Assembly: GCA_050185825.1 (NCBI GenBank)
Contig: JBFWZA010000004.1
Coordinates: forward strand, 62,001 to 126,000
Length of the DNA: 64,000 nucleotides
Source of the DNA: SZUA-309 sp050185825
GTDB taxonomy: Bacteria; Pseudomonadota; Gammaproteobacteria; Pseudomonadales; Azotimanducaceae
Direction of reading: 5' to 3'
Position numbers and translations under genes: made by a program
Notes under the pieces: generated by a model
Database searches by the model: none
Told to the model about the DNA's origin: nothing
The model's input: the letters and a program-made list of their open reading frames with translations, nothing else
Shown: one piece after another, positions 40,715-50,346 of the stretch
Position numbering within the stretch: position 1 is the stretch's first letter
How the letters are laid out: every line of letters begins with the position of its first letter

Positions 40715-43475
40715 CGTCTATCTCCTGCTTGTCGAACCGGGCCGGCATGAGGCGTCTGAGCGCATCGAAGCTCTGCTTCACCCAGTCGTCGTATACGCCC
40801 TCCCAGCTTCGACGCATGTTGATCTCGTGCAGCGCGATGGCCTGCTCCTCGAAGGGGAAGGCCTGCTCTTCGAGCAGGATTTCGTACTGCTCGAGCTCGA
40901 GCTCGGAAAGACCGGGAGGCCGATCGGACTCCATGATCGAACGCGACAGGGAGGCGTAGAGATTCGCGATCTGGAACGTGGACGCCGTCGAGAACGCGGC
41001 CACCTGATAGTCGGCCACCGCCTCGTATGCCCTGACCGTTTCCTTCAGCGCCTGCTGCTTCCGCTTCAGGCTCTTCGGCAGCGGGTTGGTGAGGCGGATG
41101 ACCTCGTAGTCCATGCGCTCGTCCTCGGCGAAGACGTACTGCGCCTCCGCCGCGAAGTAGGTGGCCCGCTCCGTGGCCGCCGTGCCCATCCTGCGGTGGA
41201 TGTCGATCTTGCGGTCGAGCCAGTAGCGGCGCTGCTGCTCGTCGCCCGCTGCCTGGCTGAGCAGGTCGAGGTGATGAACCGCTTCCAGGTTCTGGTCGAG
41301 CGGCTGCTGGTAGGTTCGGGCGTAGGCGTCGAACTGCGCCATGGCCATGGGCTGATCGTTGAGATCCAGATAGAGCTCCGCGGCACGGTACCGGGACTGC
41401 CGCCGGACCTCGGGATCGTCCGCGGTGTCGGCGAGGGTGACGTATTCTTCCGCTGCGTTGCGCCAGTCACCCGTCTGCTCGTACATGCCGGCGAGGCGTT
41501 TCTCCACGTCCCGGTTGAGCTCGTGATCCGGGTAGCTCGCACGGAAGCCTTCCAGCAGCACGGCGGCCTGCTCGAGGTCGCCCGTGCCTTCTACCACCGC
41601 GACGGCGTCGAACTGACCCTTGGCCGCCAGCGGCGCCGTCGGGTCGATCTCGGCGAGGCGGAGGTAGTGCGCCACGGCGGTATCGGCGTCGCCCTGGGCT
41701 TCGGCCGCCTCGCCCTGCTTGTACACCGCGGCGAGCAGGCGCTCCTCGATGTCGGCGTGCTCGCTCTCCGCCATCGGCAGGAGGAGCAACCGCTCGTAGG
41801 CGGATTCGGCAGCAACGTAGTTACCGAGCTCGAAATAACCATGACCGAGAATCTTCAGCGACGTGGACCGGAGCTCCACCGGCGCGTCCGGCCAGGTGGC
41901 GAGCAGGTTGTCCGCCAGGTTCACCGCCTCTTCGTACTCGCCGAGGACGAACAGGCTGTCTGCCGCTGCGCCCTGAACCGCCGGCGCGCGCTCGTCGGCG
42001 GAGAACAGCATGGCGAACTCGATCTGGGCGTCGATCTTCAGCCGCTGCCAGAGCTCGAGCTCCTCCACCGGCGCGGTATCCACCAGCTCCGTCAGGCCGA
42101 GAATGGCGGCATAACCGGCCTCGTCTGCGCGCGGATAGTCGATGAACTCGTGCACCACCCGCTGGTAGGACGCCACTGCCCGACCATGCTCGCCGGCCTC
42201 CGTGTACACCTCGCCGAGCAGAAACAGGTATTCGGCGGTGGAAGGATCGTCCGGGAAGGTGACCACGATCTCGTCGTACCATTCGGCCGCAGCCAGGTAG
42301 TCCGAGCCACGACCCGATTCCTGCGCCTTGCCGTGGGCGACATTGGCGAGCTCCTTCAGATAGGTGTGCAGCTCCGTCAGGTACCCGGCGCGCACGCTCT
42401 CGTCGTGAATCGACCAGAACTCGCTGTAGACGCCGTAGCGGCTGACGAACTCCTCCTTCTTGGGCTGTACCTCGCTGGGAAAGTCCGCTGCCATCAGCGT
42501 CTCGATCATGCCGATGTGCGCACTCGGAGCACGGGCATCCAGCGCATTCTGCTCGATGAAGGTCTGCCAGGTCGCAACGCTGTCGAGATAGCGCTCGTCG
42601 ACGAGATAGTCGTCCGCCAGCGCCTTGTACACCGCATACTGCCAGGCCGGTCGATCGAGGGTCTGCATGTGTGCCGCCAGCGTCTGCGGACCATCGAGAT
42701 ACTCGAGCGCGAGCGTCACCACCCGCAGGCTGTCGGCGAGCAGTTCCTGCTCAGTGGGCGGCAGGTCTTCGAAAACCTTGCCGGCGAGGATGCTGTCCAC
42801 CACGTTGAAGAAGCTGGAGAGACCCTCGTCCAGATCGCCGAGCTTGAACTGCGCCCAGCCCTGCATGTAGGTGGCGTTCTGCCAGTAAGGCGAGCTCCTG
42901 CCAGAGGCGACCACGACCCCGTAGTCCCGTTCCGCCCCGCGGAATTCACCCCGGGAGAAGTGGATCTCGGCACGACGGAACCGGGCTTCCAGGGCATAGC
43001 TGCTGTCCGGATAACCCTCGATGAGCCGGTTGAGATAGCCGACGGCCGCATCCGTCTCGCCGACGAGATCGTGGGCACGGGCGAGCTGGTAGAGGATCTG
43101 GTCGCGGCCTTCCTCCTCGGCGGAGTCCAGCAGGCTTTCGTAGAGCGTCACCGCGTCCCGGTAGGGATCTTCCACACCGGCGATGTCACGCTCCTCACCC
43201 ACGCTCATTTTCAGGTCTGCCAGCCGCTTACCCACGGCGTGGTTGTCGGTGCTGTTCGGAATGAGACCGTAGACCTGCTCGTACGCCGCCAGCACTTCTT
43301 CCCGTGAGGGTCGCACCGGTTCACCTTCAGGCACGCTGAGCGTCGGCAGGTCGCGCACCAGGTCCGCGATGCTCTCGCCGCTGCTGCCGCGCTGTTTCTT
43401 GGAGGCGCAGCCGCCGATCAGCACGAGCGCGGTGCCCAGCGCGGCGACGACTACCAGACGGGAAGCGCGCATCAC
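40689..43475 (-). CDS. Large TPR lipoprotein of the Exb/TPR cluster
   Basis: 928 residues. Signal peptide with lipobox IGGC (Cys23), followed by many TPR/TPR-like helices through most of the length (for example ILYQLARAHDLVGETDAAVG, AEYLFLLGEVYTEAGEHGRA, RLAGMYEQTGDWRNAAEEYV). A superhelical scaffold of this size suggests a periplasmic or outer-membrane platform. In myxobacterial Glt complexes, large TPR proteins occupy this position; homology here is inferred from layout. Overlaps the upstream gene by four bases. Confidence 0.88.
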   Translation of the reverse strand: MMRASRLVVVAALGTALVLIGGCASKKQRGSSGESIADLVRDLPTLSVPEGEPVRPSREEVLAAYEQVYGLIPNSTDNHAVGKRLADLKMSVGEERDIAGVEDPYRDAVTLYESLLDSAEEEGRDQILYQLARAHDLVGETDAAVGYLNRLIEGYPDSSYALEARFRRAEIHFSRGEFRGAERDYGVVVASGRSSPYWQNATYMQGWAQFKLGDLDEGLSSFFNVVDSILAGKVFEDLPPTEQELLADSLRVVTLALEYLDGPQTLAAHMQTLDRPAWQYAVYKALADDYLVDERYLDSVATWQTFIEQNALDARAPSAHIGMIETLMAADFPSEVQPKKEEFVSRYGVYSEFWSIHDESVRAGYLTELHTYLKELANVAHGKAQESGRGSDYLAAAEWYDEIVVTFPDDPSTAEYLFLLGEVYTEAGEHGRAVASYQRVVHEFIDYPRADEAGYAAILGLTELVDTAPVEELELWQRLKIDAQIEFAMLFSADERAPAVQGAAADSLFVLGEYEEAVNLADNLLATWPDAPVELRSTSLKILGHGYFELGNYVAAESAYERLLLLPMAESEHADIEERLLAAVYKQGEAAEAQGDADTAVAHYLRLAEIDPTAPLAAKGQFDAVAVVEGTGDLEQAAVLLEGFRASYPDHELNRDVEKRLAGMYEQTGDWRNAAEEYVTLADTADDPEVRRQSRYRAAELYLDLNDQPMAMAQFDAYARTYQQPLDQNLEAVHHLDLLSQAAGDEQQRRYWLDRKIDIHRRMGTAATERATYFAAEAQYVFAEDERMDYEVIRLTNPLPKSLKRKQQALKETVRAYEAVADYQVAAFSTASTFQIANLYASLSRSIMESDRPPGLSELELEQYEILLEEQAFPFEEQAIALHEINMRRSWEGVYDDWVKQSFDALRRLMPARFDKQEIDVAYVETIY

Positions 43476-45361
43476 TCGCCCTCCACCGTGTCGGGACCCA
43501 TGGCCAGGGCGTCCGTCGCCCGGGCGATACCGATCCGGGTGACGAGCAGATACTGCTGCACCTCGCGCATCTCCCGGGCCATGCCCCGCCGGATCTCACC
43601 CGCCAGCGCCATCTCGCGGTCGTTCAGCGCCCGGCTAACGTTCCTGGTGATCACGTCTGCCCGGTCCGCAAACACCAGGAAATCCGTCTCCACCCCGGCT
43701 GCGAATTCCGCTTCCGCGTTCGCCACCCGGACGATCCGGGCATCCACGTCCGCGAGGACGGCCTGGCTCTCCCGGTGCGATTTCCTGAGCTCGCGGATCC
43801 GTGCTGCACTGCTGTCCGCCATCTGCCAGAACACCGCACCTTCCAGCCGGTCGATGCGCCGCTGCCACACGGCGCGTTCGCGGCCGGACATGTGCGCGCT
43901 CACCAGGGTGCGCATTCCGGCGAGCTCATCGAGCAGTGCCTGCTCCTCCGGCGTGGCGAGCTTGCCCATCCAGTGGGCACTCCGTTCGGCAGGGGACGCC
44001 TCCAGGGCCTCAAGTGCCTGTTCCTGGGCGTCGATCTCTGCGGTCAGCGCTTCCCGATGCGCGAGCAGCGCTTCGTCCTGGAGCAGCCTCCGGGCTTCGG
44101 CTCCCCGACGTCGCTGCTCGTTGGCCACCTCCTGAAAGGCGGCCAGGTCCGCAGGCAGCGCGTCGAGCCAGTTGCGCATGCCGAGCAGCTCCCGCCACTC
44201 CAGCAGCACCTGGTGGGTTTCTTCGGTGGCCAGCCACTCGAGCCAGTCCGTGTGGCCGAGCTGCTCTTCCCAGCGCCGCATCTGCGCCGCCTGGCGTTCG
44301 TCCCCGCTGTCGGGTGCCGAGAACACCATCAGCAGTCCTTCCACCCACGCCGGATCCTCGGCGCGCGCCGACAGATCCGTGAGCAGCGCCAGCCGGTTTT
44401 CGAAGCTCTGCTCGGCAGCGCGGTACTGCGTCAGCGCCATCTCCCGGGAGGCGAGCTTTTCCAGGCTCATGGGGAAGGCGATGCGTGCCTGTGCGGTGCT
44501 GGACGTCCAGTAGTCCTGATTCTGCAGCGTCAGCCAGATTCGCGCCGCCAGCTCGTAGTCCTCCTGATCCATGGCGAGCCCGCCGTAGGACGCCAGCGCC
44601 ACGTCGCGGTAGCGGCCTTCCCCGGGCAGACCGCCGAGCACGGTGGCGGCGTCTGTCGTGTCGCGCTGCTCCCGGGCCACGAAGGAAAGGGCGAGCTTGG
44701 CCCGCTGCACCAGGTCCCGGGTCTCCGGCGATGTGACCCGTTTTCCACGGGTGCGGATCGGGGTACCCGCAAGCCGTTCGAGCACCCGCCTGCTGCCGGT
44801 GAGGTCCTCGGCGTCACGGTACGCGACGCCCAGGTTGAAGAGCCCATAGGCCAGCAGCGGCTCGTCATCATCCAGGTTGGAAAGCGTCGCTTCCGCCGCC
44901 GCAAGATCGCCCGCCGCCATCGCGCCTTCCGCGCGCATGTACTCCACTTCCGGGTGAAAACGTTCCCGACCGAGCCAGTTGCCCTTCAGCGCCACCTTGT
45001 CGAGCTCCGACGTCATGGCGGCGTACTCGCCGCGCCGGTGGTACTCGCGGGCGAGATGGAACGCCAGGCGCATCTGATCCAGCTCCGTGAGCTCCACCGG
45101 ATCCACTGCGGCGAACGTATCCCGGGCGAGCTCGTACATGCCGTCCTGGAACGCGAAGCTGCCTTTGGCCAGATCGAAGCGCGCCGGGTTCCCGCCGCGC
45201 CGGTCCTGGGCCTCGGCAACCATCGTGTCCAGCAGCGCCTGCTGATAGTCCTGCTGGTAGTAGCCGTAGAGCACGTTGCCGTAGGTCAGCTCATCCACGG
45301 TTTTCACGCCGGGACCGGCGACCACACAGCTCAGGATGAGCTCGCAGATGAAGTGCAACAT
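43472..45361 (-). CDS. TPR-like/coiled-coil periplasmic protein of the Exb/TPR cluster
   Basis: 629 residues. The N-terminus (MLHFICELILSCVVAGPG) looks like a signal peptide. TPR-like repeats fill the first half (YQQDYQQALLDTMVAEAQD, LLAYGLFNLGVAYRDAEDL, DVALASYGGLAMDQEDYELA). The second half is long helical, coiled-coil-like sequence rich in Glu/Arg/Ala (about 400-600). No enzymatic motif. Upstream Shine-Dalgarno is weak. Position suggests a structural role in the envelope machine. Confidence 0.82.
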   Translation of the reverse strand: MLHFICELILSCVVAGPGVKTVDELTYGNVLYGYYQQDYQQALLDTMVAEAQDRRGGNPARFDLAKGSFAFQDGMYELARDTFAAVDPVELTELDQMRLAFHLAREYHRRGEYAAMTSELDKVALKGNWLGRERFHPEVEYMRAEGAMAAGDLAAAEATLSNLDDDEPLLAYGLFNLGVAYRDAEDLTGSRRVLERLAGTPIRTRGKRVTSPETRDLVQRAKLALSFVAREQRDTTDAATVLGGLPGEGRYRDVALASYGGLAMDQEDYELAARIWLTLQNQDYWTSSTAQARIAFPMSLEKLASREMALTQYRAAEQSFENRLALLTDLSARAEDPAWVEGLLMVFSAPDSGDERQAAQMRRWEEQLGHTDWLEWLATEETHQVLLEWRELLGMRNWLDALPADLAAFQEVANEQRRRGAEARRLLQDEALLAHREALTAEIDAQEQALEALEASPAERSAHWMGKLATPEEQALLDELAGMRTLVSAHMSGRERAVWQRRIDRLEGAVFWQMADSSAARIRELRKSHRESQAVLADVDARIVRVANAEAEFAAGVETDFLVFADRADVITRNVSRALNDREMALAGEIRRGMAREMREVQQYLLVTRIGIARATDALAMGPDTVEGE

Positions 45362-45385
45362 GGGCGGCTGACCGTCCGCTCGATC

Positions 45386-46006
45386 CTAGTTGGAAACCGA
45401 GGCGTTGAACTCCGGCTGATACTTGGCGCCGGAGTCCGAGATGGCGAGCTCCACGAAGGCGGGCTCGAAGGTCTTCTCGAACTCGACGGTGGTCGCCCGC
45501 CGGTAGTCCCGACCGCTGGGACCGCGACCGGTAAAGAACGCCGTCAGCCGGTTGGCGCCCTGCTTCACGTTGCCGACGTACAGCTTCTGAATGCCGCCGC
45601 GATAGAGCGCGTCCACCTGTTTGTCTGTATAGAGGTGGTGTGCCACCTCCTTGCCGTTCAGCTCCACCGTCACGGCATCGAGCTGAAAGAGCTCACCGAT
45701 GTCCATGGACAGAAACACGGCCACCTGACTGCTGGCGGGAAAGAGCAGGTCCTCTTCCAGGATCACCAGATCGCGCTTGAGGGCGAGCAGATCCTTCTTG
45801 ATCTTCTCCATGTCGTCGGCGAGCGGTGCGCCCTTCCGCTCTGCCGGGACCGCAGTCGCGGCGCCTGGCTCGGCGGCAGCATCCCCTTCCGGGGCCTGCG
45901 CGGTGGCGGAGCCGGTACCGACAAGCAGCAGGCCTGCCAGCAGCAGGCCCGTCAGCGTCGGGGAGCGGAACAGGGTCGGTATGTGATGCGGTGCTGTCCT
46001 TTGCAT
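45386..46006 (-). CDS. Secreted coiled-coil protein of the Exb/TPR cluster
   Basis: 206 residues. Signal peptide (LLLAGLLLVGTGSATAQA), an acidic Ala-rich linker, a short coiled coil (DDMEKIKKDLLALKRDLVIL), then a beta-rich domain (VAVFLSMDIGELFQLDAVTV; VKQGANRLTAFFTGRGPSGR). Similar genes sit at this position in related clusters without known function. 13 bases behind the TlpA-like gene. Confidence 0.8.
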   Translation of the reverse strand: MQRTAPHHIPTLFRSPTLTGLLLAGLLLVGTGSATAQAPEGDAAAEPGAATAVPAERKGAPLADDMEKIKKDLLALKRDLVILEEDLLFPASSQVAVFLSMDIGELFQLDAVTVELNGKEVAHHLYTDKQVDALYRGGIQKLYVGNVKQGANRLTAFFTGRGPSGRDYRRATTVEFEKTFEPAFVELAISDSGAKYQPEFNASVSN

Positions 46007-46019
46007 TGCTACTTATCCG

Positions 46020-46514
46020 TTACTCGCGAATCAGCTCTTTCACCACCTCGACGTACTTGGCTTCGTCACCCGGCTTGTAGCCGAGGTGGATGTAGCGGAC
46101 CACGCCGTCCCGGTCGATGACCACGGTGCTGGGCATGGCCTGCAGGTTGTACATCTGGCTCACCTTCTGCCCGTCGTCGATGAGAATGGGAAAGGTGACG
46201 TTGGTCTTGTCGACGATCTCCTGGGCGGGTGCGATCTCGCCTTCCACGTTCACGCCCAGCACGGCGAAGCCGGTGTCCTCGTAACGGTGGTGAAGACGGT
46301 CGAGCAGCGGCATTTCCTGCCGGCAGGGGCCACACCAGCTCGCCCAGAAATTCAGCAGCACCACCTGCCCGCGGTACTCTTCCAGGCGCAGGTTGCTGCC
46401 TTCCAGGCTCTTCAGCGTGAAGTCGGGGGCGCTGTCGGAGATGGCGACCGCGTGGCCGTCCATCGAAACCGTCAGCGTCAGCAGGGCGATTCCCAGCACT
46501 TTGCTCGCAGTCAT
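46020..46514 (-). CDS. TlpA-like thiol-disulfide oxidoreductase
   Basis: 164 residues. Signal peptide, then a thioredoxin fold with active site FWASWCGPCRQEMP and cis-Pro region QAMPSTVVIDRDG. It acts in the periplasm, probably reducing disulfides of cluster or cytochrome proteins. ATG 46514 follows GGGAAGAAG. A longer in-frame extension to 46958 is rejected because it lacks coding character and runs through the promoter. First gene of the ten-gene cluster. Confidence 0.9.
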   Translation of the reverse strand: MTASKVLGIALLTLTVSMDGHAVAISDSAPDFTLKSLEGSNLRLEEYRGQVVLLNFWASWCGPCRQEMPLLDRLHHRYEDTGFAVLGVNVEGEIAPAQEIVDKTNVTFPILIDDGQKVSQMYNLQAMPSTVVIDRDGVVRYIHLGYKPGDEAKYVEVVKELIRE

Positions 46515-47015
46515 GATCTTCTTCCCTTTGTCTCGTGAACCAAGTGAGCCGTCGAAAGATCTGGCAGCTACCAACTTCCGCCCGCGGACCTTTTCCAACG
46601 CGCGGTCTTCCGCCGATCCGACTTCCATCTCGGACCTGCTGGGCAAGATCTTCCGTACCACCGGCATGCACCGTTCGCTTCCAAGCGGCAAGGGCACATC
46701 CCTGAACCCTCGGCATCTTCCTGTTGATGCCGCGCGATCCCGCGCAAGGACCGCATCCAGACAACCGGAACCCGCCGACTGCTCGAGCGAAGCCGCATCT
46801 GCCCCGACATCGACAGCGGATTCCGGTTTGACCGTCACCTGAGCTGTCCTGTCTCGAGGCTCGTTCCAGATCTGTAGAAGGCACGTTAGTTGAGGGCGGC
46901 AACTGAGAACGTGCTGCAGATCACAGTTCCCTTCCGGCAGGGTTCCGGGAGCGAACACAATGAGAACGGCATCAATGGCCGTCCGGGGAGGGAGAGACCC
47001 GGGCCTGGGCCCGGG
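46515..47015 (-). promoter_or_regulatory. 500-bp gap: probable leader and promoter of the ten-gene cluster
   Basis: No credible gene. On the minus strand TTGCCG (46902-46897) and TTCTAC (46879-46874) with a 17-base spacer form a possible promoter starting near 46867, giving a leader of about 350 bases. Just upstream, TGTGATCTGCAGCACG (46925-46910) has one good half of a CRP-type site. A 10-bp GC hairpin lies at 46996-47017 across the apbE stop codon, with no T tract. These assignments are tentative. Confidence 0.35.
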
Positions 47016-48005
47016 TCAGGGTTTGCCGAGACCGGCGGCTTCCGCCAGGTCCGCGGAGTAGCGCAGCTTTCCGGTGGCGTCGATGATGATGGCATCGATC
47101 CCGGGTAGCCGGTCGATGAGCGCGAGCCCGGCATCCGGTCCGAGCACGAAAACGCTGGTGGACAGGGCATCGGTGAACGTGGCGTCGGGACCCAGGATGG
47201 TGACGCTCCAGCTCTGCCGCGCCGAGTCACCGGTGCGGGGATCGAGGATGTGGTGGTAGCGTATGCCGTCCTCCTCGAAGAACCGCTCGTAGTCGCCCGA
47301 GGTGGACACGGCCGTGTCCACCAGCGGCAGCAGCACCGCCATCGCCGCCTCGTTCCGCGGATCGCGCACCCCCACCGTCCAGGGTTCACCGTTGCGGTCG
47401 CCGATGATCCGGCTGTCGCCGCCAGCAGAAACCGACGCCTGCGTCACCCCCGCCTTCTGCAGCAGCTCGATGCAGCGGTCCACGGCGTAGCCCTTGGCGA
47501 TGCCTCCCAGATCCACGTACACGAGCGGGTGGCTGAAGCGGACCCGGCCATGCGGCTCGTCGATCTCCACGAACTCCCAGTTGATGGCCTCGAGACCCGC
47601 TGTGAGCTCCGATGCGTCCGGCCGTTCGCCCTTGCGGTAGTCGTAATAACGGCCGACGGAGGCATAGGTGATGTCGAAGGCACCCTGGGTGAGTCGTGAT
47701 ACCTCCGCACTCTTCTGCAGCAGGTCGATCATCTCGGGCGTCGTCGCCACCCATCCCTTCGGCGCATCCCGGTTCAGACGCGACAGCTCGCTGTCGTCGA
47801 TGTAGGGACTGTAGGTGGCGTCTATACGGCGCATCTCCGCCAGCACGGCGTCCAGCAGCTCCGCCGCGGTGGCCGCGTCGTCGTGCCAGACCTCGGCGTG
47901 AATCCGCGTGCCCATGATGGCGTCGGTGGTCTCGAACCACTCGGCGTGGCTGGCCGTCGCCAGCAGAACGCCGAGCAGCAGCACAGCGGAGCGGAGCGCG
48001 CGCAC
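47016..48005 (-). CDS. apbE: FAD:protein FMN transferase (ApbE)
   Basis: 329 residues. Signal peptide (VLLLGVLLATASHA), then the ApbE fold: VDLGGIAKGYAVDR, SAGGDSRIIG, TSGDYERFF and YHHILDPRTG with metal-binding residues. It attaches FMN covalently to Thr of exported or membrane proteins such as RnfG/NqrBC. No target flavoprotein is visible in the window. GTG start at 48005, five bases after the serine hydrolase stop. Confidence 0.93.
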   Translation of the reverse strand: MRALRSAVLLLGVLLATASHAEWFETTDAIMGTRIHAEVWHDDAATAAELLDAVLAEMRRIDATYSPYIDDSELSRLNRDAPKGWVATTPEMIDLLQKSAEVSRLTQGAFDITYASVGRYYDYRKGERPDASELTAGLEAINWEFVEIDEPHGRVRFSHPLVYVDLGGIAKGYAVDRCIELLQKAGVTQASVSAGGDSRIIGDRNGEPWTVGVRDPRNEAAMAVLLPLVDTAVSTSGDYERFFEEDGIRYHHILDPRTGDSARQSWSVTILGPDATFTDALSTSVFVLGPDAGLALIDRLPGIDAIIIDATGKLRYSADLAEAAGLGKP

Positions 48006-48010
48006 GGGGA

Positions 48011-49162
48011 TCAGCCGACCAGGCTGGCCGCCAGGCTGGAGATCGCCACGCCGCGCCGACCCTGGCGGATCTCGTTGCGATCGTGGGCGGAGGTGAGGTA
48101 GGCGAGCGAGATTCCGGTGACCGGATCCACCCAGGCCAGCTGCCCGCCGGCGCCGTTGTGTCCGAACGCGAGCGGCGAGTTGGTGTGGCCGAACCCACGG
48201 AAGTTCCGGGTCTCGTCACCGGCAATCACGATACCGAGACCACGGCTGACCGGCTTGCCGAACAGCGGATCGACCAGATCACCGGTGCGCACCAGGCGGG
48301 CATCCGCCAGCGTCTTCTCGGACCAGATCCGCGCCCCCGCCGAGCCGCCGCTCAGCAGTCCCTGGTAATAGAGGGCAAGCGCCGCGGCAGACGTGATGCC
48401 GCCACCGCCCGGGACGCCCACGGCCCGGATGTCGGGGTCGTTGAAGCTCAGGATTGCTTCCTCCGTCACTTCCGTTTCCGGCGGTCTGGGTATGCCGAGC
48501 GTCGCGTACTCCGTGTCCGTCAGACCGCTGCCGGCGTGGCTGCAGGGAATCACGCGGTGATTCTGATCCTCCGGCAGACCCACGAACAGATCCGGAAGCC
48601 CGAGCGGGTCGACGATGCGCTCGCGGATGAACTGCTGGAACGCGATTCCGCCGCGACGCTCCAGGATCTCGGCCAGCGCCCACATCGAGGACGTGGGGTG
48701 GTACTCGAAACGGCTGCCGGGCTCCCAGGCGAGCCGCCACTGGCCGAAACGCTCGTAGCGGCGCCCCGGATTGAGCCAGTCCAGAGACCTGAACGGGGCG
48801 GCAGGAAAGCCGGCGGTGTGAGTGAGCAGCTGCTCGACGGTCACCACTTCCTTACCGTTGGTGCCGAACTGGGGAATGATGTCCGCCACCCGTTCCGACA
48901 GCTCGAGACGGCCATCCTGCAGAAGCAGCCAGACGGCGGAAGAGGTGATCGCCTTGGTCGCGGAGAAGATGCAGAACAGGCTGTCCGGTCCGGCTGTGCC
49001 GAACGACTCGAAGACGGCCAGGGCACCGTTTCGCGCCACGGCCACCTGAACGGCCGGCAGCAGCCCTTCGTCCACTTCCCGCCGCACCCGGGTCAGGAAC
49101 GCCTCGACCCGTTCCGGGTTCAGTCCCAGGGCTTCCGGACCCCGGATTTCGTACGCTGCCAT
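48011..49162 (-). CDS. Beta-lactamase-family serine hydrolase
   Basis: 383 residues, class C beta-lactamase/esterase fold. SxxK is FSATKAITS, the Tyr motif is YHPTS, and the third motif region is GHNGAGGQ. No signal peptide is seen, so it is probably a cytoplasmic esterase or amidase rather than an antibiotic-degrading enzyme. Five bases upstream of apbE, same strand. Start supported by GGAAGAGGG. Confidence 0.88.
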   Translation of the reverse strand: MAAYEIRGPEALGLNPERVEAFLTRVRREVDEGLLPAVQVAVARNGALAVFESFGTAGPDSLFCIFSATKAITSSAVWLLLQDGRLELSERVADIIPQFGTNGKEVVTVEQLLTHTAGFPAAPFRSLDWLNPGRRYERFGQWRLAWEPGSRFEYHPTSSMWALAEILERRGGIAFQQFIRERIVDPLGLPDLFVGLPEDQNHRVIPCSHAGSGLTDTEYATLGIPRPPETEVTEEAILSFNDPDIRAVGVPGGGGITSAAALALYYQGLLSGGSAGARIWSEKTLADARLVRTGDLVDPLFGKPVSRGLGIVIAGDETRNFRGFGHTNSPLAFGHNGAGGQLAWVDPVTGISLAYLTSAHDRNEIRQGRRGVAISSLAASLVG

Positions 49163-49290
49163 TCGATCTGCCCTCTTCCTGCGTCTTCAGTCCGTACGCG
49201 TCATGCTCATGCCCGCCAAGTCTATGAATATTCCAGATGATTTCCCATCACGGACTGCGTCCGCAGCGAATCGCGGCTAGAATCCGGCAG

Positions 49291-50346
49291 ATGAAGGAAC
49301 GCTCGAACCAGCCGCTTGCCAGCTTCGAGGAGGCCATCGGCAACACCCCGTTGATCCGCATGTCACGGCTGTCCGAGCTGACCGGCTGCGAGATCCTGGG
49401 CAAGGCCGAGTTCCTCAACCCCGGCGGCTCCGTGAAGGATCGCGCCGCGCTGTGGATGATCCGTGAGCATGAGCGCGCGGGACGCCTAGGGCCCGGTGGT
49501 ACGGTGGTGGAAGGCACCGCCGGCAACACGGGCATCGGCATCGCCCACGTCTGCAACGCCCGCGGCTACCACTGCGTGATCTACATGCCCGACAACCAGT
49601 CGCCGGAGAAGGTGCAGCTGCTGCGCACCCTCGGCGCCGAGGTGCGGGTGGTACCGACCGTTCCCTATCGCGACGAGGCGAACTACCAGAAGCAGGCCGG
49701 CCGCTACGCCGACACCGTGGCGGGTGCGGTGTGGGCCAACCAGTTCGACAACACGGCCAACCGGCTCGCCCACTACGAGTCCACAGGGCCGGAGATCTGG
49801 GCACAGACGGACGGTAGCGTGGACGCCTTCGTCGCGGCCACGGGCACCGGCGGCACCCTGGCCGGCGTCAGCCGTTTTCTCAAGGAGAAGAAGGCGCAGG
49901 TGCAGATCGTGCTCGCCGACCCCATGGGCAGTGCCCTGTACAGCTGGGTTACCACCGGCTCGGTGGAGATGAGCAGGGGGCCCTCCATCACCGAAGGCAT
50001 CGGCAACAGCCGGGTGACGGACAACCTGGCCGGCACCGAGATCGACGATGCGGTTCAGGTGGCCGACCAGGACATGGTCGACATGGTCTATCAGGAGCTC
50101 TACAGCGAGGGCTGGTTCTTCGGCTCGAGCACGGGCATCAATCTCTGCGCGGCGGTGGCAACGGCCAGGAAGATGGGGCCCGGTCACCGCATCGTCACGG
50201 TGCTCTGCGACACGGGCCACAAGTACCAGTCGAGACTCTTCAACCCCGACTACCTGAAGGAGAAGGGGCTCGTGCCGGGGCAGCCTCAGCGGCCGCGGAA
50301 GACGGGCTCGCGCTTCTCGACGAAGGCTTTCGCTGCTTCGCGGTGA
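49291..50346 (+). CDS. Cysteine synthase/cystathionine beta-synthase-family PLP enzyme
   Basis: 351 residues, fold type II. PLP lysine in NPGGSVKDRAALWM, phosphate loop EGTAGNTGIG, and GTGGTLAG. It would make cysteine from O-acetylserine or a related beta-replacement product. Sequence details (PDNQSPEKVQLL, PYRDEANYQKQAGRYAD) place it in the group with the yeast mitochondrial cysteine synthase-like protein. The last 61 bases overlap the convergent enoyl-CoA hydratase gene, so the basic tail after about residue 330 may be dispensable. Weak Shine-Dalgarno at 49291. Confidence 0.88.
   Translation: MKERSNQPLASFEEAIGNTPLIRMSRLSELTGCEILGKAEFLNPGGSVKDRAALWMIREHERAGRLGPGGTVVEGTAGNTGIGIAHVCNARGYHCVIYMPDNQSPEKVQLLRTLGAEVRVVPTVPYRDEANYQKQAGRYADTVAGAVWANQFDNTANRLAHYESTGPEIWAQTDGSVDAFVAATGTGGTLAGVSRFLKEKKAQVQIVLADPMGSALYSWVTTGSVEMSRGPSITEGIGNSRVTDNLAGTEIDDAVQVADQDMVDMVYQELYSEGWFFGSSTGINLCAAVATARKMGPGHRIVTVLCDTGHKYQSRLFNPDYLKEKGLVPGQPQRPRKTGSRFSTKAFAASR

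Noticed and set aside
40374..43307. 977-codon plus-strand open frame
   Set aside because: Antisense to the large TPR lipoprotein gene, which has a lipobox, overlaps with neighbours and conserved TPR sequence; the antisense frame has none of these.
43775..46120. 781-codon plus-strand open frame
   Set aside because: Antisense to two cluster genes and lacking recognisable motifs; codon-bias artefact of high GC.
46515..46958. N-terminal extension of the TlpA-like protein by about 148 residues
   Set aside because: The extension has no family similarity, would bury the signal peptide, and the internal ATG 46514 has a Shine-Dalgarno.
46996..47017. GC palindrome read as an intrinsic terminator for apbE
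   Set aside because: The 10-bp stem is perfect but has a two-base loop and no T tract on either strand, so it is noted only within the gap description.
48011..49162. Serine hydrolase as a true beta-lactamase
   Set aside because: No signal peptide, and the third motif is HNG instead of KTG; an esterase-type role is more likely.
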